Counted from the stretch's first letter, positions 8,669-16,483 are shown. The stretch: 21,037 nucleotides of DNA from JAIBDK01 sp965261915 (GCA_965261915.1 CBDHDW010000005.1:1-21037), one strand, 5' to 3'. Program-made: numbers and translations. The notes: generated from the sequence alone by a model not told the origin.

Positions 8669-9009
8669 CAAAAGTCGGATTTTTCGGCGCGGTTTCCCGA
8701 AACCATCCGCAGCGAAATTTTGTAAATTTTGACTAAGGCGTGTCTATGGATTGAAACTTTGTCCAATCCTAATGGCGATTATATTTTTGGCGAAACCCAT
8801 CCAGAAAATGTTTTTGAAAATATTTGAAGGGCGCACTTACGAGTTGTGCTGCAACTCTGGTTCTAAAAAGAATATTTAGAAAAGCAAACCCAACCCAACC
8901 CAACACCGCATCCAAGTCAAAAAACGAAGTTTTGACTAAATTTCATATGAACGGTGATTTTTTGTGTGCTGGTTTTCGATCTGTGGCTGCGGTCAAATTC
9001 CGAGCATCC

Positions 9010-9054
9010 GAACCCGCAGATTTTCGGGTTCTGGGAAAATAAAATCCCAAACCC
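9010..9054. other. Two overlapping, mutually exclusive hairpins, copy 2
   Basis: Same structure as 280-324. The surrounding 8731-9095 holds no convincing gene, only a run of AACCC repeats (8887-8901) and the hairpin motif at 8915-8937. Confidence 0.4.
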
Positions 9055-9095
9055 AATCCAGCCGAAAAATGAAGTTTTGAGATGAGCGCGTTTCT

Positions 9096-9126
9096 ACATT
9101 GAAAACGTGTTCTACGTTTTCAATGT
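9096..9126. terminator. 13-bp hairpin at the end of the GT4 gene, copy 2
   Basis: Same 13-bp stem as 366-396, overlapping the last codons of the intact GT4 gene. Confidence 0.5.
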
Positions 9127-10199
9127 GCTTTTTGGCCTAACCGCAGGTATGCTGATGCTGCTACTTCAGGTAGAAATACGGAATTGATTTCAACACTAAA
9201 ATCACCTGGATTATTATCAACCTTTCGAATTTTTGCGGCCAGTGCCTCAATATCGCTTACGGGAACCAGATTATTGGCTGGAAGAATTTCTCTTGGGCCT
9301 GACTTGCAATCAGTACTGATAACCGGTGTGTTTAAGATAATACTTTCTAATATGACAAGCCCCAGGCCTTCATAGTCAGATGATACGACCATCGCTTTAG
9401 CCCCAGCAATGATAGAGTAAGGATTAGAGTGAAACCCAGCAAACATAATTTTTTTGTCAAGGTTGAGTTCGCTGACGAGTGATCTGACGTCCCCCATCAG
9501 GGCACCTTGGCCAAGCAACACCAGCGGTGTTTGAATGCCACTTATTGCATAGGCTTTAATTAGTTTGTCTTGTCTTTTTGCTGTGTTAAATTTCCCTACA
9601 TGCACTAAATATTCTGGAATTGGTAAAAACGGGTCTTCGGATTTCTTTAGAATAAAATCAACATCTATCGGATTATAGATAAAAGACACATTTTTGTGTG
9701 TGGGGAATAGGGATTTAAAGTCTTCCATTGCGCCTTTACTTACGCAAACGCAAGGTTTCCTGAGGTAAATATCGTCCAGGGATGATTTGTAGCGACCCCT
9801 ATTACTTTTGTTAAGCGATTCCCCGTGTTCCATGGACATTATACTATGCACAACAAGGTGTACGTTAGGCAGCTTACTTCGGCTGAGCACTCGATCTACT
9901 GGCAGTAAATTTGATAAAACAAGATCTGGTGTCCCCACATGCGTTTTAATAAAAGCATCTAGCAGTTTGCTGACCACCAGACCTCTATAACGTCTGGGAA
10001 TCCAACGAAACCATTGCATAGGAAAAGTAAGGATTTCTATTGGGGTTTTGGTGTCAAGCTCCTGAAATTTGCTGAAACATACAATATGAACTTCATGGCC
10101 CTGGCGTTTGAATTCATCGCTGAGTGTGATCACAAATCGCTCCGCACCATTGCCTTTAAGGTCAGGGATGATGAATACTATTTTTTTAACGGGTTTCAA
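9120..10199 (-). CDS. Family 4 glycosyltransferase (GT-B fold)
   Basis: 359 residues. The N-terminus (IVFIIPDLKGNGAERFV, residues 7-23) is the usual glycine-rich start of GT4 enzymes. The C-terminal half carries HVGKFNTAKRQDKLI (about 200-214) and the nucleotide-sugar-binding E-x7-E motif (E277, E285, in YEGLGLVILES), followed by NTPVISTDCKSGPREIL. Such enzymes transfer a sugar from a nucleotide donor to a growing glycan on the cytoplasmic side; donor and acceptor cannot be named. The start is TTG (10197-10199), because the frame has a TGA four codons upstream and no nearby ATG fits the family start. No clear ribosome site is seen. The start overlaps the end of the Tn3 remnant frame by 14 bases, so translation may depend on reinitiation, or the native 5' end was lost when the two were joined. 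Confidence 0.9.
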   Translation of the reverse strand: MKPVKKIVFIIPDLKGNGAERFVITLSDEFKRQGHEVHIVCFSKFQELDTKTPIEILTFPMQWFRWIPRRYRGLVVSKLLDAFIKTHVGTPDLVLSNLLPVDRVLSRSKLPNVHLVVHSIMSMEHGESLNKSNRGRYKSSLDDIYLRKPCVCVSKGAMEDFKSLFPTHKNVSFIYNPIDVDFILKKSEDPFLPIPEYLVHVGKFNTAKRQDKLIKAYAISGIQTPLVLLGQGALMGDVRSLVSELNLDKKIMFAGFHSNPYSIIAGAKAMVVSSDYEGLGLVILESIILNTPVISTDCKSGPREILPANNLVPVSDIEALAAKIRKVDNNPGDFSVEINSVFLPEVAASAYLRLGQKAH

Positions 10200-10418
10200 A
10201 GAGTGGTATCAACCCAAATATGGCAGACGCGGTTGCCTCCTTCAGCCTGATGGTAGAGGCAAGGCGCAGCAGGTCATCCCAACACTCACGGATAATACTC
10301 TCGTTGACGTATTTCGCTGGCATGATCACCCATCCGTTCCCTTTGTTCCTGCGATCCCGGAATTGGTAGAGGTTCTGCTTTTTCAGGTGGACTCTCCCTC
10401 TTTCTGCACTCATGTAAT
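10186..10418 (-). pseudogene. Tn3-family transposase remnant
   Basis: A 75-residue frame from ATG 10413. The segment GWVIMPAKYVNESIIRECWD followed by DLLRLASTIRLKEATASAIF resembles the part of Tn3-family TnpA with the WD-x-x-LRLA-S-(I/L)-K/R pattern. A whole TnpA is close to 1000 residues, so this is a short scrap. The match ends at about IFG, and the following 10 residues come from another origin and run into the GT4 start. The IS abuts its upstream side. It suggests a transposon once brought or cut the glycan genes at this point. Family call by eye, so moderate. Confidence 0.6.
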
Positions 10419-11388
10419 AGACCCGATTCATAATAGGGTCGAATATTTTTAGACACAAGTATCCCCACCCGTTTTTTCAAACTGTTTTCAAATTCATATT
10501 TGCGAGTGCTCCGACATTCTTGGCAATCATGTTTTGTTGTTGGTTGTTGCGGTGAATATCCGAAAATATATTGAACTTTTTCATGCGGCCAATACCGTGC
10601 TCTACGCCAATGCGTAGTTTTGAATGCCATGTATTGTATTCTTGTTCTTCTTTCGTAAGTGGTTTTTTCTTTGATGTTTTCAGGGGGATTTCCAGTGATG
10701 TCCCCAGATATCCTAAATCCCCAAGGGTAAGTATATCAGGGGGCCTATCCACGCGGGTCTCATCATAAATACGCTTGTCATGTTTGCGCCCGTCATGGGC
10801 GCATCCAACAGCCAGTATACACTTCTTGTCATCTGTGATGATCTGGTGGGACGCCGTGTGCTTCTTTTTCTTGCCAGAATATTTTGCTTTTCGAGCCGAG
10901 GGCTTCCCGGGCCGTTGAACTGGACGCTCAGTACCATCAATCATCAGGTAAAGCAGATCAGCCTTTTCCACTTCCGACAACTTTACTTTACGTTCAGGCA
11001 TCCGAAAATGGCCTGCCATCAACTCTGTCATGGCTTGAATGCGGCGGCAAACTGTCGGAGAGGATACATTGAATACAAGCCCCATAAAAGCATGGCTGGT
11101 ATAGGTTCGGTAATACATCAGGCAGAGCAGAAGCTGTTCTGCGAACTCCAGGCGATAGTTCATCCCACCCCCAATCGCACGTTGCCTGTCTTTGCGGGAC
11201 AGGCGTTTCTCCTCACTTTTCAACCAGATCGGATGAAGTGTCGCAACCAGGGCGTTGAAATCTGTAAGGCGGATGCCCGATAGTCGAAAAAACAATGCAG
11301 GTTGTGCACTTAAAATCTTCAAAGCTTTCATAAAATGATACCTCCAGGCACTTCCTCGCATAAAAATAACCTATTGTGAAGCAGGTCT
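10419..11388 (-). mobile_element. IS5-family insertion sequence (ISL2-like), 970 bp
   Basis: The ends are imperfect inverted repeats: AGACCCGATTCATAATAGG inward from 10419 and AGACCTGCTTCACAATAGG inward from 11388 on the minus strand, 16 of 19 matching. AAT stands on both sides (10416-10418 and 11389-11391), consistent with a 3-bp target duplication. If the terminal A is counted as target, the duplication would be TAATA and the element 968 bp. One transposase gene fills it. It sits 10 bp downstream of the GT25 stop codon and breaks what was probably a continuous transcript to the GT4 gene. Intact ends and an open transposase suggest a recent, possibly active insertion. Confidence 0.88.
10477..11331 (-). 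CDS. IS5-family transposase (DDE_Tnp_4 type)
   Basis: 284 residues counted from the ATG at 11331, which has GGAGG nine bases upstream; a longer frame starting at 11361 lacks such a site. The N-terminal third has a helix-turn-helix-like stretch (about 60-100: RLEFAEQLLLCLMYYRTYTS, then FNVSSPTVCRRIQ). Catalytic residues by eye are D132 (MIDGTERP), D205 (LGDLGYLG) and E244 (RIGVEHGIGRMKKF), with the HAHDG-like CAHDGRKHDKRIYDET segment between the first two. This layout is that of the transposases of IS5-family elements of the ISL2/IS1031 sort. It cuts and joins the element ends at 10419 and 11388. No frameshift or stop is present. Confidence 0.9.
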   Translation of the reverse strand: MKALKILSAQPALFFRLSGIRLTDFNALVATLHPIWLKSEEKRLSRKDRQRAIGGGMNYRLEFAEQLLLCLMYYRTYTSHAFMGLVFNVSSPTVCRRIQAMTELMAGHFRMPERKVKLSEVEKADLLYLMIDGTERPVQRPGKPSARKAKYSGKKKKHTASHQIITDDKKCILAVGCAHDGRKHDKRIYDETRVDRPPDILTLGDLGYLGTSLEIPLKTSKKKPLTKEEQEYNTWHSKLRIGVEHGIGRMKKFNIFSDIHRNNQQQNMIAKNVGALANMNLKTV

Positions 11389-11400
11389 AATAAGTCAGAT

Positions 11401-12231
11401 TTACACCTGATCTTCGAATGTGCTCTTATCCAGTTGAATAAAGCGCCTTTGCGCACCAGCTCCAAATGTTTTTGACAGATGTCTGAATAACATGCGCATT
11501 TGAACTCTGATACGCCTAGTTTTACATAATAGCTGGGCCTTTTTACTTGATGCTTCGGGTCGATGACGATTTTGCGGTGTGATCGTTGACTCGGTTTTGA
11601 TGCCCTCTCTCAATTGGTAATGATCGCATTTGTCGAGCTGAATAATACAGGCAGGCTCAACCTGGAAAGCTTTCAGATCATACGCTCTGCAAATAAATGC
11701 ATCGGCAAGAGCGACTTCATTCTTTGCGTAGCGATTGAGCAATTTTTTTGCGCCAGATGGCCATAACACATATCCTGCCGCACCCGATCTATCTTGATAC
11801 AAACGAATTAAATTTAGGTGTTTGGTAATACCTGTTTTGCTTCTGCTAACGAGCTTTCTGCGTCCTCTTACCTCAAGTGTCACGTAATCAATATCTTCCA
11901 TTTTACTTAATGCTCCCAGCGCATTAGCAATGTTACATGACCAGACGACATCGTCCTCCAATATAAGTGCGGGCGCGTTGCTCTGTTGAACATATTGCCA
12001 CGCACTTACATGGCTGAGAAAACCGGCCACTTCCTCTCTAAGCATGGGGCGCTCCCACCGCTCGCATAGGTTGCCGAAAGTTTCGTCGCTGAAATCATTT
12101 GGTTCTACCGCTCGCAATCTTGTGAATACCAGTCCGCATTTCGCGGACTGGCCTTCTTGATATGCGAGGCGCTCTTTTGAACGATCTAGGTTAATAATGA
12201 GAATTTTTATCGGAAGATATTTTACCACCAT
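11401..12231 (-). CDS. Family 25 glycosyltransferase (LPS/surface glycan)
   Basis: 276 residues. Family 25 marks: ILIINLDRSKERL (10-22), GLVFTRLRAVE (33-43), EEVAGFLSHVSAWQYV (66-81), the acidic ALILEDDVV (88-96, the likely metal/donor site), and AGYVLWPSGAKKLL near the middle. Members add galactose or similar sugars to lipopolysaccharide cores and other surface glycans at the cytoplasmic face. The C-terminal 60 residues are basic (KTRRIRVQMRMLFRHL), which could help membrane contact. ATG 12229-12231 overlaps the TAA of the upstream gene (12222-12224) by 10 bases, so the two are translationally coupled. The IS lies 10 bp beyond its stop. Confidence 0.88.
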   Translation of the reverse strand: MVVKYLPIKILIINLDRSKERLAYQEGQSAKCGLVFTRLRAVEPNDFSDETFGNLCERWERPMLREEVAGFLSHVSAWQYVQQSNAPALILEDDVVWSCNIANALGALSKMEDIDYVTLEVRGRRKLVSRSKTGITKHLNLIRLYQDRSGAAGYVLWPSGAKKLLNRYAKNEVALADAFICRAYDLKAFQVEPACIIQLDKCDHYQLREGIKTESTITPQNRHRPEASSKKAQLLCKTRRIRVQMRMLFRHLSKTFGAGAQRRFIQLDKSTFEDQV

Positions 12232-12965
12232 GCTGTTCGCTCTCTTCGATGTCTGTTTTTAAACCGCAGGTAAACGTTTTCAGAAACTTGGAGCCGGTTA
12301 AAAATTTCGGTAAGAATCTTGCTGACAGGGGAATCGTATTTGCAAACTTCCTCCATGCGCCACCGCATATTTCGCAACGTATCGTCGGTACCCACTGCGA
12401 AGCAGGACATGCCTTCGAACAGGGCTACGCGTTTGGTTTCAAGAGTTTTCTTTCTTTCTTCTTTGTCGCTTGCGTATTCCGTTTCTTGTAAAAAACGTTC
12501 GGTTTCAGAAAGCTTGATGGTGTTGATTAATAGCGCGACAGCCAGAGCCAGGGCTTTCTCCGTGGAATTCCGCGACATTTCAGCAAATGTGTCTGAGGCC
12601 GCTACCAGCCAGCGTATGGACATGTTTTTGAGCAAGAAATCACTATCTTCACGCCATAGCATATCAAACTTGTCGTACATTTCCACGGTTTTGAATTCAC
12701 GCCGAATGAGTACAATAAGCTGTGCGTGATAGAAAATAAGCTCTGGCTCTCCGACAAATTCTTTTCTTAAAGCAGCGATGTGTTGTTTGATGTCTTTTGC
12801 GGAACCGTGTGTGTATGTCTTGCCATTACCCGCAATAATTTGATATTTGAGTTCATCAATATCGATCCCCAACATGTTGTCCGTCAAAGCTTTGGCCCCA
12901 AAGCGCTTTTTATGTTGGTTGAATGAAAGTAATCGTCCGATCTTATGCTTTTTATTTCTTGCCAT
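12222..12965 (-). CDS. Unrecognised 247-residue cargo protein
   Basis: Not recognised. A GAGG eight bases before the ATG (12963-12965) supports this start. The N-terminus is very basic (MARNKKHKIGRLLSFNQHKKRFG); the rest looks mainly helical, soluble and charged, without signal peptide or membrane span. The stretch KALALAVALLINTIKL is the only hydrophobic one. The C-terminus is again basic (YLRFKNRHRRERTAWW). It lies between a phosphoglycerol transferase and a GT25 gene and overlaps the latter, so a role in the same glycan pathway, perhaps as a cytoplasmic partner, is an inference from place only. Copy 1 lacks codons 185-244. Confidence 0.75.
   Translation of the reverse strand: MARNKKHKIGRLLSFNQHKKRFGAKALTDNMLGIDIDELKYQIIAGNGKTYTHGSAKDIKQHIAALRKEFVGEPELIFYHAQLIVLIRREFKTVEMYDKFDMLWREDSDFLLKNMSIRWLVAASDTFAEMSRNSTEKALALAVALLINTIKLSETERFLQETEYASDKEERKKTLETKRVALFEGMSCFAVGTDDTLRNMRWRMEEVCKYDSPVSKILTEIFNRLQVSENVYLRFKNRHRRERTAWW
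12234..12413. other. 180-bp segment absent from copy 1
   Basis: Present here and missing from copy 1 between 3504 and 3505, exactly 60 codons of the unknown gene. CATGC occurs at 12229-12233 and 12408-12412, near both ends. A clean exchange between these would remove 179 bp and shift the frame; the observed join removes 180 with CT shared. Copy 3 does not reach this place. Confidence 0.9.
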
Positions 12966-13082
12966 ATTGATTGCCTCAATGATTGTTCACACCATGCCAT
13001 AACCTTTACGAAAGGGCGATACGCCATACCCGAAGGTACCAGAATAATCCCTTTGCACCAGCTGGAATATTTTGACATAAAA

Positions 13083-14750
13083 TTAGGGTTGAGCCGTCTG
13101 CGCAAAGCTGTTTCCCCAGAGAAACTCTGCCAATTTTGTATTGCCTTTAAAGGCTTGGTTTAGCTGTTCCAGACCAAACCGCGTTCTAAGAGATTCCTGT
13201 TCAGACAATAATGACACCCCCATGTTCGCTTTGCTATCAGAGAGCTTATATCCGAGAAGCTCCAGCAGAGTAGGGTAGACGTCAATCATGGTGCCTGGTT
13301 TGTTAATAATTAGGCTCTTTTGCTCTGTTCGGAGTACTGTAAAGAAATTATTTCGAGGATCGCTATAGCCAGCTATTGAGCTTTCAAGAGTGTTCCTCAT
13401 TGATAAGTGGTCGCTTATAATCACAATTATACTATTGCCCGAAAGGCCCAATCGCTCAACTTCGTCAATCATTTTTTGAACATGATTACCTGTGCAAAAA
13501 ATTGCCGCAGGTATTGAGCTTTTTGATGTCGTTGGAAAATTGCATTTTTTATCTAGAAATGCGTCAGGGCCATGTGTCGATACGGTCAGCATAGAAAAAA
13601 GAAACGGGCGGTCCTGCTTGGACAAATAGGCAAGCTCTTCGTGGGCTTTTTCAAAAAAAGCATCATCATCTAAACCCCAAATATTCTGACGTGGTTCAAA
13701 GGTGGGATCTGATAAAGCGTTAAGTCCAAAGACCCGTTCGTATCCATGTGATAAAAACATATCACCTATTGAGTAACTCGCTAAATTAGATCCATTTATA
13801 TAACTTGCCAAATAACCATCACGGGATAAAATATCGCCAAGGCAGTCGATATTTGGCAAGAACTTATCCAATCCCACCATTTCATCAAAAATTAATGCGG
13901 AATGGTTATTGGGGTTAGCATGGAAATTAAAAATTCCCTTTGGTAGCAATGGCACACCACATTGAGATGCAGTAAGTCCGGCCGCAGTATAATGCGTTCC
14001 ATACACCTGTCCAATATTACGGATGGAAAGCCCTGCGTCTTCAATCTGCGCGAGCTTGGTAAATGCCTCTTTTGTAGGAGGCAGATAACGATAGCTACGC
14101 TCAAGACTTTCTATGTAAATAAGAATTAAGTTCTTTTGCTTGGGGGGGGGGCGTTTAGACGTCTCAGGAGGTCTGAAGTCACGGTTGACATCAATCAACG
14201 CATGGGCAGCATTCGGAACTATGCTTCTGTAGGCCGCAAAACTTATCGGATTACCAAGTACAAAAACAACAGCAATTACTGTTACAGCAGCCGAAAAATA
14301 CCTTAGTGTCTGACTCAAAAAATATGAGGTTAACGTGACGGCCAGAAACAGTCCCGCTAAATCTAACAATTCGCCAGAAAAGCTTTCAGCACCTATATCC
14401 ATCACTTTTGAGAAATCATTTTCCCGCAACGTGATTAACACCGATCCTAAGTCTTTAATGCCAAAGGCTTTGTTAACAAATGCGAAAGGCAGAGTGAACA
14501 ATAATACTCCGGTTATCAAGAAAGTCGTTTTCCATTTATGACGAATAAACCTAACGTTGATTGGCGCAGCAAAAGCAAAGAGAACCAAACAGAGGGCGGC
14601 TGCGGCTAAAAATGTGGATTTTGTCATCCACAAAGATCGCGGTAGGTCGAATAATGACGATGCCAAATCTATGGTAGCTGCACTGAAAATTAAGGCAACG
14701 AGTGAGCGGAATAGGCGAAAAAATATGGGATTATATGCTATCTTATACAT
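13083..14750 (-). CDS. OpgB/LTA-synthase-like phosphoglycerol transferase
   Basis: 555 residues, alkaline-phosphatase/sulfatase superfamily. About five membrane spans (roughly 13-33, 45-65, 74-93, 130-147, 152-172) precede a periplasmic catalytic domain from about 205. Active-site marks: IYIESLERS (metal-binding E214), GTHYTAAGLTASQCGVPLL (251-269, with the candidate nucleophile Thr, very like OpgB/MdoB phosphoglycerol transferase I), STHGPD (H393) and SDHLSMRN (D447, H448). The family moves phosphoglycerol, or phosphoethanolamine, from a phospholipid to glucans or other polymers outside the inner membrane. Codons for Arg200 to Pro203 contain ten C in a row (14142-14151), a slippage site placed just before the catalytic domain. 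First gene of the cargo, 85 bp after rep; no strong ribosome site is seen before ATG 14750. Confidence 0.88.
   Translation of the reverse strand: MYKIAYNPIFFRLFRSLVALIFSAATIDLASSLFDLPRSLWMTKSTFLAAAALCLVLFAFAAPINVRFIRHKWKTTFLITGVLLFTLPFAFVNKAFGIKDLGSVLITLRENDFSKVMDIGAESFSGELLDLAGLFLAVTLTSYFLSQTLRYFSAAVTVIAVVFVLGNPISFAAYRSIVPNAAHALIDVNRDFRPPETSKRPPPKQKNLILIYIESLERSYRYLPPTKEAFTKLAQIEDAGLSIRNIGQVYGTHYTAAGLTASQCGVPLLPKGIFNFHANPNNHSALIFDEMVGLDKFLPNIDCLGDILSRDGYLASYINGSNLASYSIGDMFLSHGYERVFGLNALSDPTFEPRQNIWGLDDDAFFEKAHEELAYLSKQDRPFLFSMLTVSTHGPDAFLDKKCNFPTTSKSSIPAAIFCTGNHVQKMIDEVERLGLSGNSIIVIISDHLSMRNTLESSIAGYSDPRNNFFTVLRTEQKSLIINKPGTMIDVYPTLLELLGYKLSDSKANMGVSLLSEQESLRTRFGLEQLNQAFKGNTKLAEFLWGNSFAQTAQP
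14142..14151 (-). repeat. C10 tract inside the phosphoglycerol transferase gene
   Basis: Ten G on the plus strand, ten C in the coding strand, reading CGC CCC CCC CCC (Arg-Pro-Pro-Pro, 200-203). Loss or gain of one base would abolish the periplasmic catalytic domain. The length is the same in copy 1 (5233-5242). Confidence 0.85.
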
Positions 14751-14835
14751 GTATTTTATCGCTGAGCTTTCTTCGTATTGGCCTATAGGGCGCGCTTATG
14801 GCATCATCGGTGCCAAAAATAAAGGCTTTTGATGG

Positions 14836-15843
14836 CTATAGCTTTACACCTTTGCAAAAGGCTTCAAACCTCTTCTCAACACCCTTTGAATCAAGGGCAA
14901 ACTTACCCTTCGCCCATGCCCTGAAATCATTGGCAATCAGGTCGATGTCCTTGCCGTTACCGTGGGTCTTGGCGAGGGTTCCGAACGGCTCCGCATAGCG
15001 GATGCCACCAGAGGCAGGGAAGGCCGCGACGGGCGTTTCTGCGGTGCCGTTGCGCCGTGGCTTACGGCCTGTCTTGGGGCGGTTCAGCTCGCGCTTGGCT
15101 TCGGTCGGGTCGGGCTTCACTTCCCACGTGATTTCAACGCTGGCGACAGTGCGCCCGATCTTGCGTGATGTGGCTGTCAGTGTCATCCGTGATAGATGGT
15201 TAATCTCGGCAATGGCGGGTTGGATAGCGCGAGCGTTTAGGTTTGCAAACCGCGCCAATTTTCCCTCTGTAACACCCAACATCGCCCGCAATTCTGGTAT
15301 GGTGAAGGTCTTGCTGGTGACATGATTTAGGTTAGTAAGGCTGGCGATGTGCTGAAACAACAAAACTGAATATTTGCTGCCTAGATGGAACACGGTTTGG
15401 CGGTCAAGAATGGCCCAGTGGTTCGACTCTGCCGCCATGTTGCGAAACATGCGTCCAAAATACCACGACACCAGCGTGTCGCCACTGATTTCGTGGCGGT
15501 AGTCCACTACGGCCTGATCCAGCAGCCCGCCAATGCTCCAACGCTGTCTTTCTGGCTCGTCGTAGACCATTGTTGCCGATCGAAGCTCCGCGAACAACGG
15601 TTTCAGGCTTTCCTGATCGTGATGGGCCATACCACCAATCCTGCGAATATCCGAGAGGCGCACGTCGTGGCGCACATCCTCAGCCATACGTCCGCCTGCC
15701 GTGGCAATCATCAGGTGCATCAACTTGAGCGCGCGCAGACTCGGAGCGTTCTGCATGTAAACGCCCCGCGCCATCTCTGCGGGTAGCACGGATTTAGTCT
15801 CGTCATAGGCACGATCAGCGGCCACTTTCACAGTATTCTTCAT
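14836..15843 (-). CDS. Plasmid replication initiator, Rep_3-like
   Basis: 335 residues with two winged-helix-type domains. The first is at about 30-130 (RALKLMHLMIATAGGRM, SDIRRIGGMAHHDQESLKPL). The second, at about 140-250, carries SKYSVLLFQHIASL, then TFTIPELRAMLGVTEGKLAR and NLNARAIQPAIAEINHLS, the typical DNA-contacting pattern of Rep_3 (RepB/Pi/RepE-type) initiators. A basic linker (RPKTGRKPRRNG) leads to a C-terminal tail. It binds the iterons just upstream and opens the origin; as in the family, it probably represses its own promoter through the inverted repeat at 15844. ATG 15841-15843 has no good Shine-Dalgarno. Base composition is clearly richer in GC than the cargo. Confidence 0.85.
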   Translation of the reverse strand: MKNTVKVAADRAYDETKSVLPAEMARGVYMQNAPSLRALKLMHLMIATAGGRMAEDVRHDVRLSDIRRIGGMAHHDQESLKPLFAELRSATMVYDEPERQRWSIGGLLDQAVVDYRHEISGDTLVSWYFGRMFRNMAAESNHWAILDRQTVFHLGSKYSVLLFQHIASLTNLNHVTSKTFTIPELRAMLGVTEGKLARFANLNARAIQPAIAEINHLSRMTLTATSRKIGRTVASVEITWEVKPDPTEAKRELNRPKTGRKPRRNGTAETPVAAFPASGGIRYAEPFGTLAKTHGNGKDIDLIANDFRAWAKGKFALDSKGVEKRFEAFCKGVKL

Positions 15844-15873
15844 AGTAACTTTAATATATTACTAAATGTTACT
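15844..15873 (-). promoter_or_regulatory. Rep operator: inverted half-iterons
   Basis: AGTAAC (15844-15849) and GTTACT (15868-15873) bound a 30-bp dyad next to the rep start. GTTAC(T) is also the end of each iteron, so the operator looks like two half-iterons face to face, the classic arrangement for Rep autoregulation. A candidate promoter on the minus strand is TTGCTC with AGTAAT 17 bp downstream, or TAATAT 19 bp downstream, which lies within the dyad. Confidence 0.6.
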
Positions 15874-15889
15874 TGTAAATGAGCAATTT

Positions 15890-15947
15890 CCGCCCAATTT
15901 GTTACTTTTCCGGCCCAATTTGTTACTTTTCCGGCCCAATTTGTTAC
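15890..15947. repeat. Replication origin iterons (3 copies)
   Basis: CC(G)GCCCAATTTGTTAC with TTTT between units, starting at 15890 (one base short), 15910 and 15931; the last two are 21 bp apart, about two helical turns. Direct repeats of this size next to a Rep_3 gene mark the origin. The A/T-rich stretch 15948-16000 with tandem GAACTATAA (15992-16009) is a likely melting region. The origin region 15844-16204 contains no gene. Confidence 0.88.
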
Positions 15948-16102
15948 CGATAGACATGTAAGATACTGATAAATAAACTAAATTATCCCCTGAACTATAA
16001 GAACTATAAGAACAAGAAAGAACGCTGCGCGTTTTTGTTAAAATTTGAGTGGGTTTTTGGTGCTTTCGGGAACTGTTTCGCCAAAAGTCGGGATTTCCCG
16101 CT

Positions 16103-16111
16103 TGTGGAAAA
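16103..16111 (-). other. Possible DnaA box, copy 2
   Basis: TTTTCCACA on the minus strand, one change from the consensus, about 155 bp from the last iteron. Single short match. Confidence 0.4.
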
Positions 16112-16204
16112 GTTTACCGAGAGGAAACAAGGCGGCGGATGCATGAGAGTGAAACGCTCTTGGGAGGCTTCAAGCTGCATCACTGTTTTTGTGACTTGTT
16201 GGTA

Positions 16205-16483
16205 TCAGATCGGATCGAGGCGAATATCCAGTTTGGCACCAACCGCATTTGCGTAGCTGGTCAACTTTTCGATACTGATATTCTGACGGGCGCCTTCGAT
16301 CCGCGATATTTCGCTTTGCTTGGTTCCCATACGTTGCGCGACTTCGGCTTGGGACAGGCCTGAAGCTGCCCGGGCGGTGATTAATTTATGAGCAAGATCA
16401 AATTCAGACGCAAGCGCGTCATACGCTGCCTTGTTTTCCGGATCATGCAGAAAATCGCGTTTTAGATCAGCCAGTTTTGTCAT
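16205..16483 (-). CDS. higA: HigA-type antitoxin (XRE family)
   Basis: 92 residues from ATG 16481-16483. An XRE-type helix-turn-helix fills about 35-86: LSQAEVAQRMGTKQSEISRI, then EGARQNISIEKLTSYANAVG. The shorter start is chosen because GGAGGTAAC directly precedes it and the ATG overlaps the toxin TGA as ATGA; the frame continues upstream for 53 codons inside the toxin gene without a family match. It should neutralise the toxin by binding it and, with it, repress the operon at the palindrome 16810-16825. Second gene of the pair, the order typical of higBA. Confidence 0.85.
   Translation of the reverse strand: MTKLADLKRDFLHDPENKAAYDALASEFDLAHKLITARAASGLSQAEVAQRMGTKQSEISRIEGARQNISIEKLTSYANAVGAKLDIRLDPI

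Larger units (their letters stand above)
1..8730. repeat. Plasmid unit, copy 1 (8730 bp, two indels)
   Basis: First pass round the circular unit. It matches copy 2 base for base wherever compared, except for one extra A in the run at 627-629 and absence of the 180 bp found at 12234-12413 of copy 2. 8909 + 1 - 180 = 8730, so these two changes account for the full length difference. Both changes lie in cargo genes. They are more likely assembly or consensus errors near a contig end than a true second plasmid form. Confidence 0.95.

Noticed and set aside
8020..8730. Mobilisation origin (oriT) with relaxase
   Set aside because: Hairpins are present but no relaxase gene exists on the unit, and no known nick site could be recognised.
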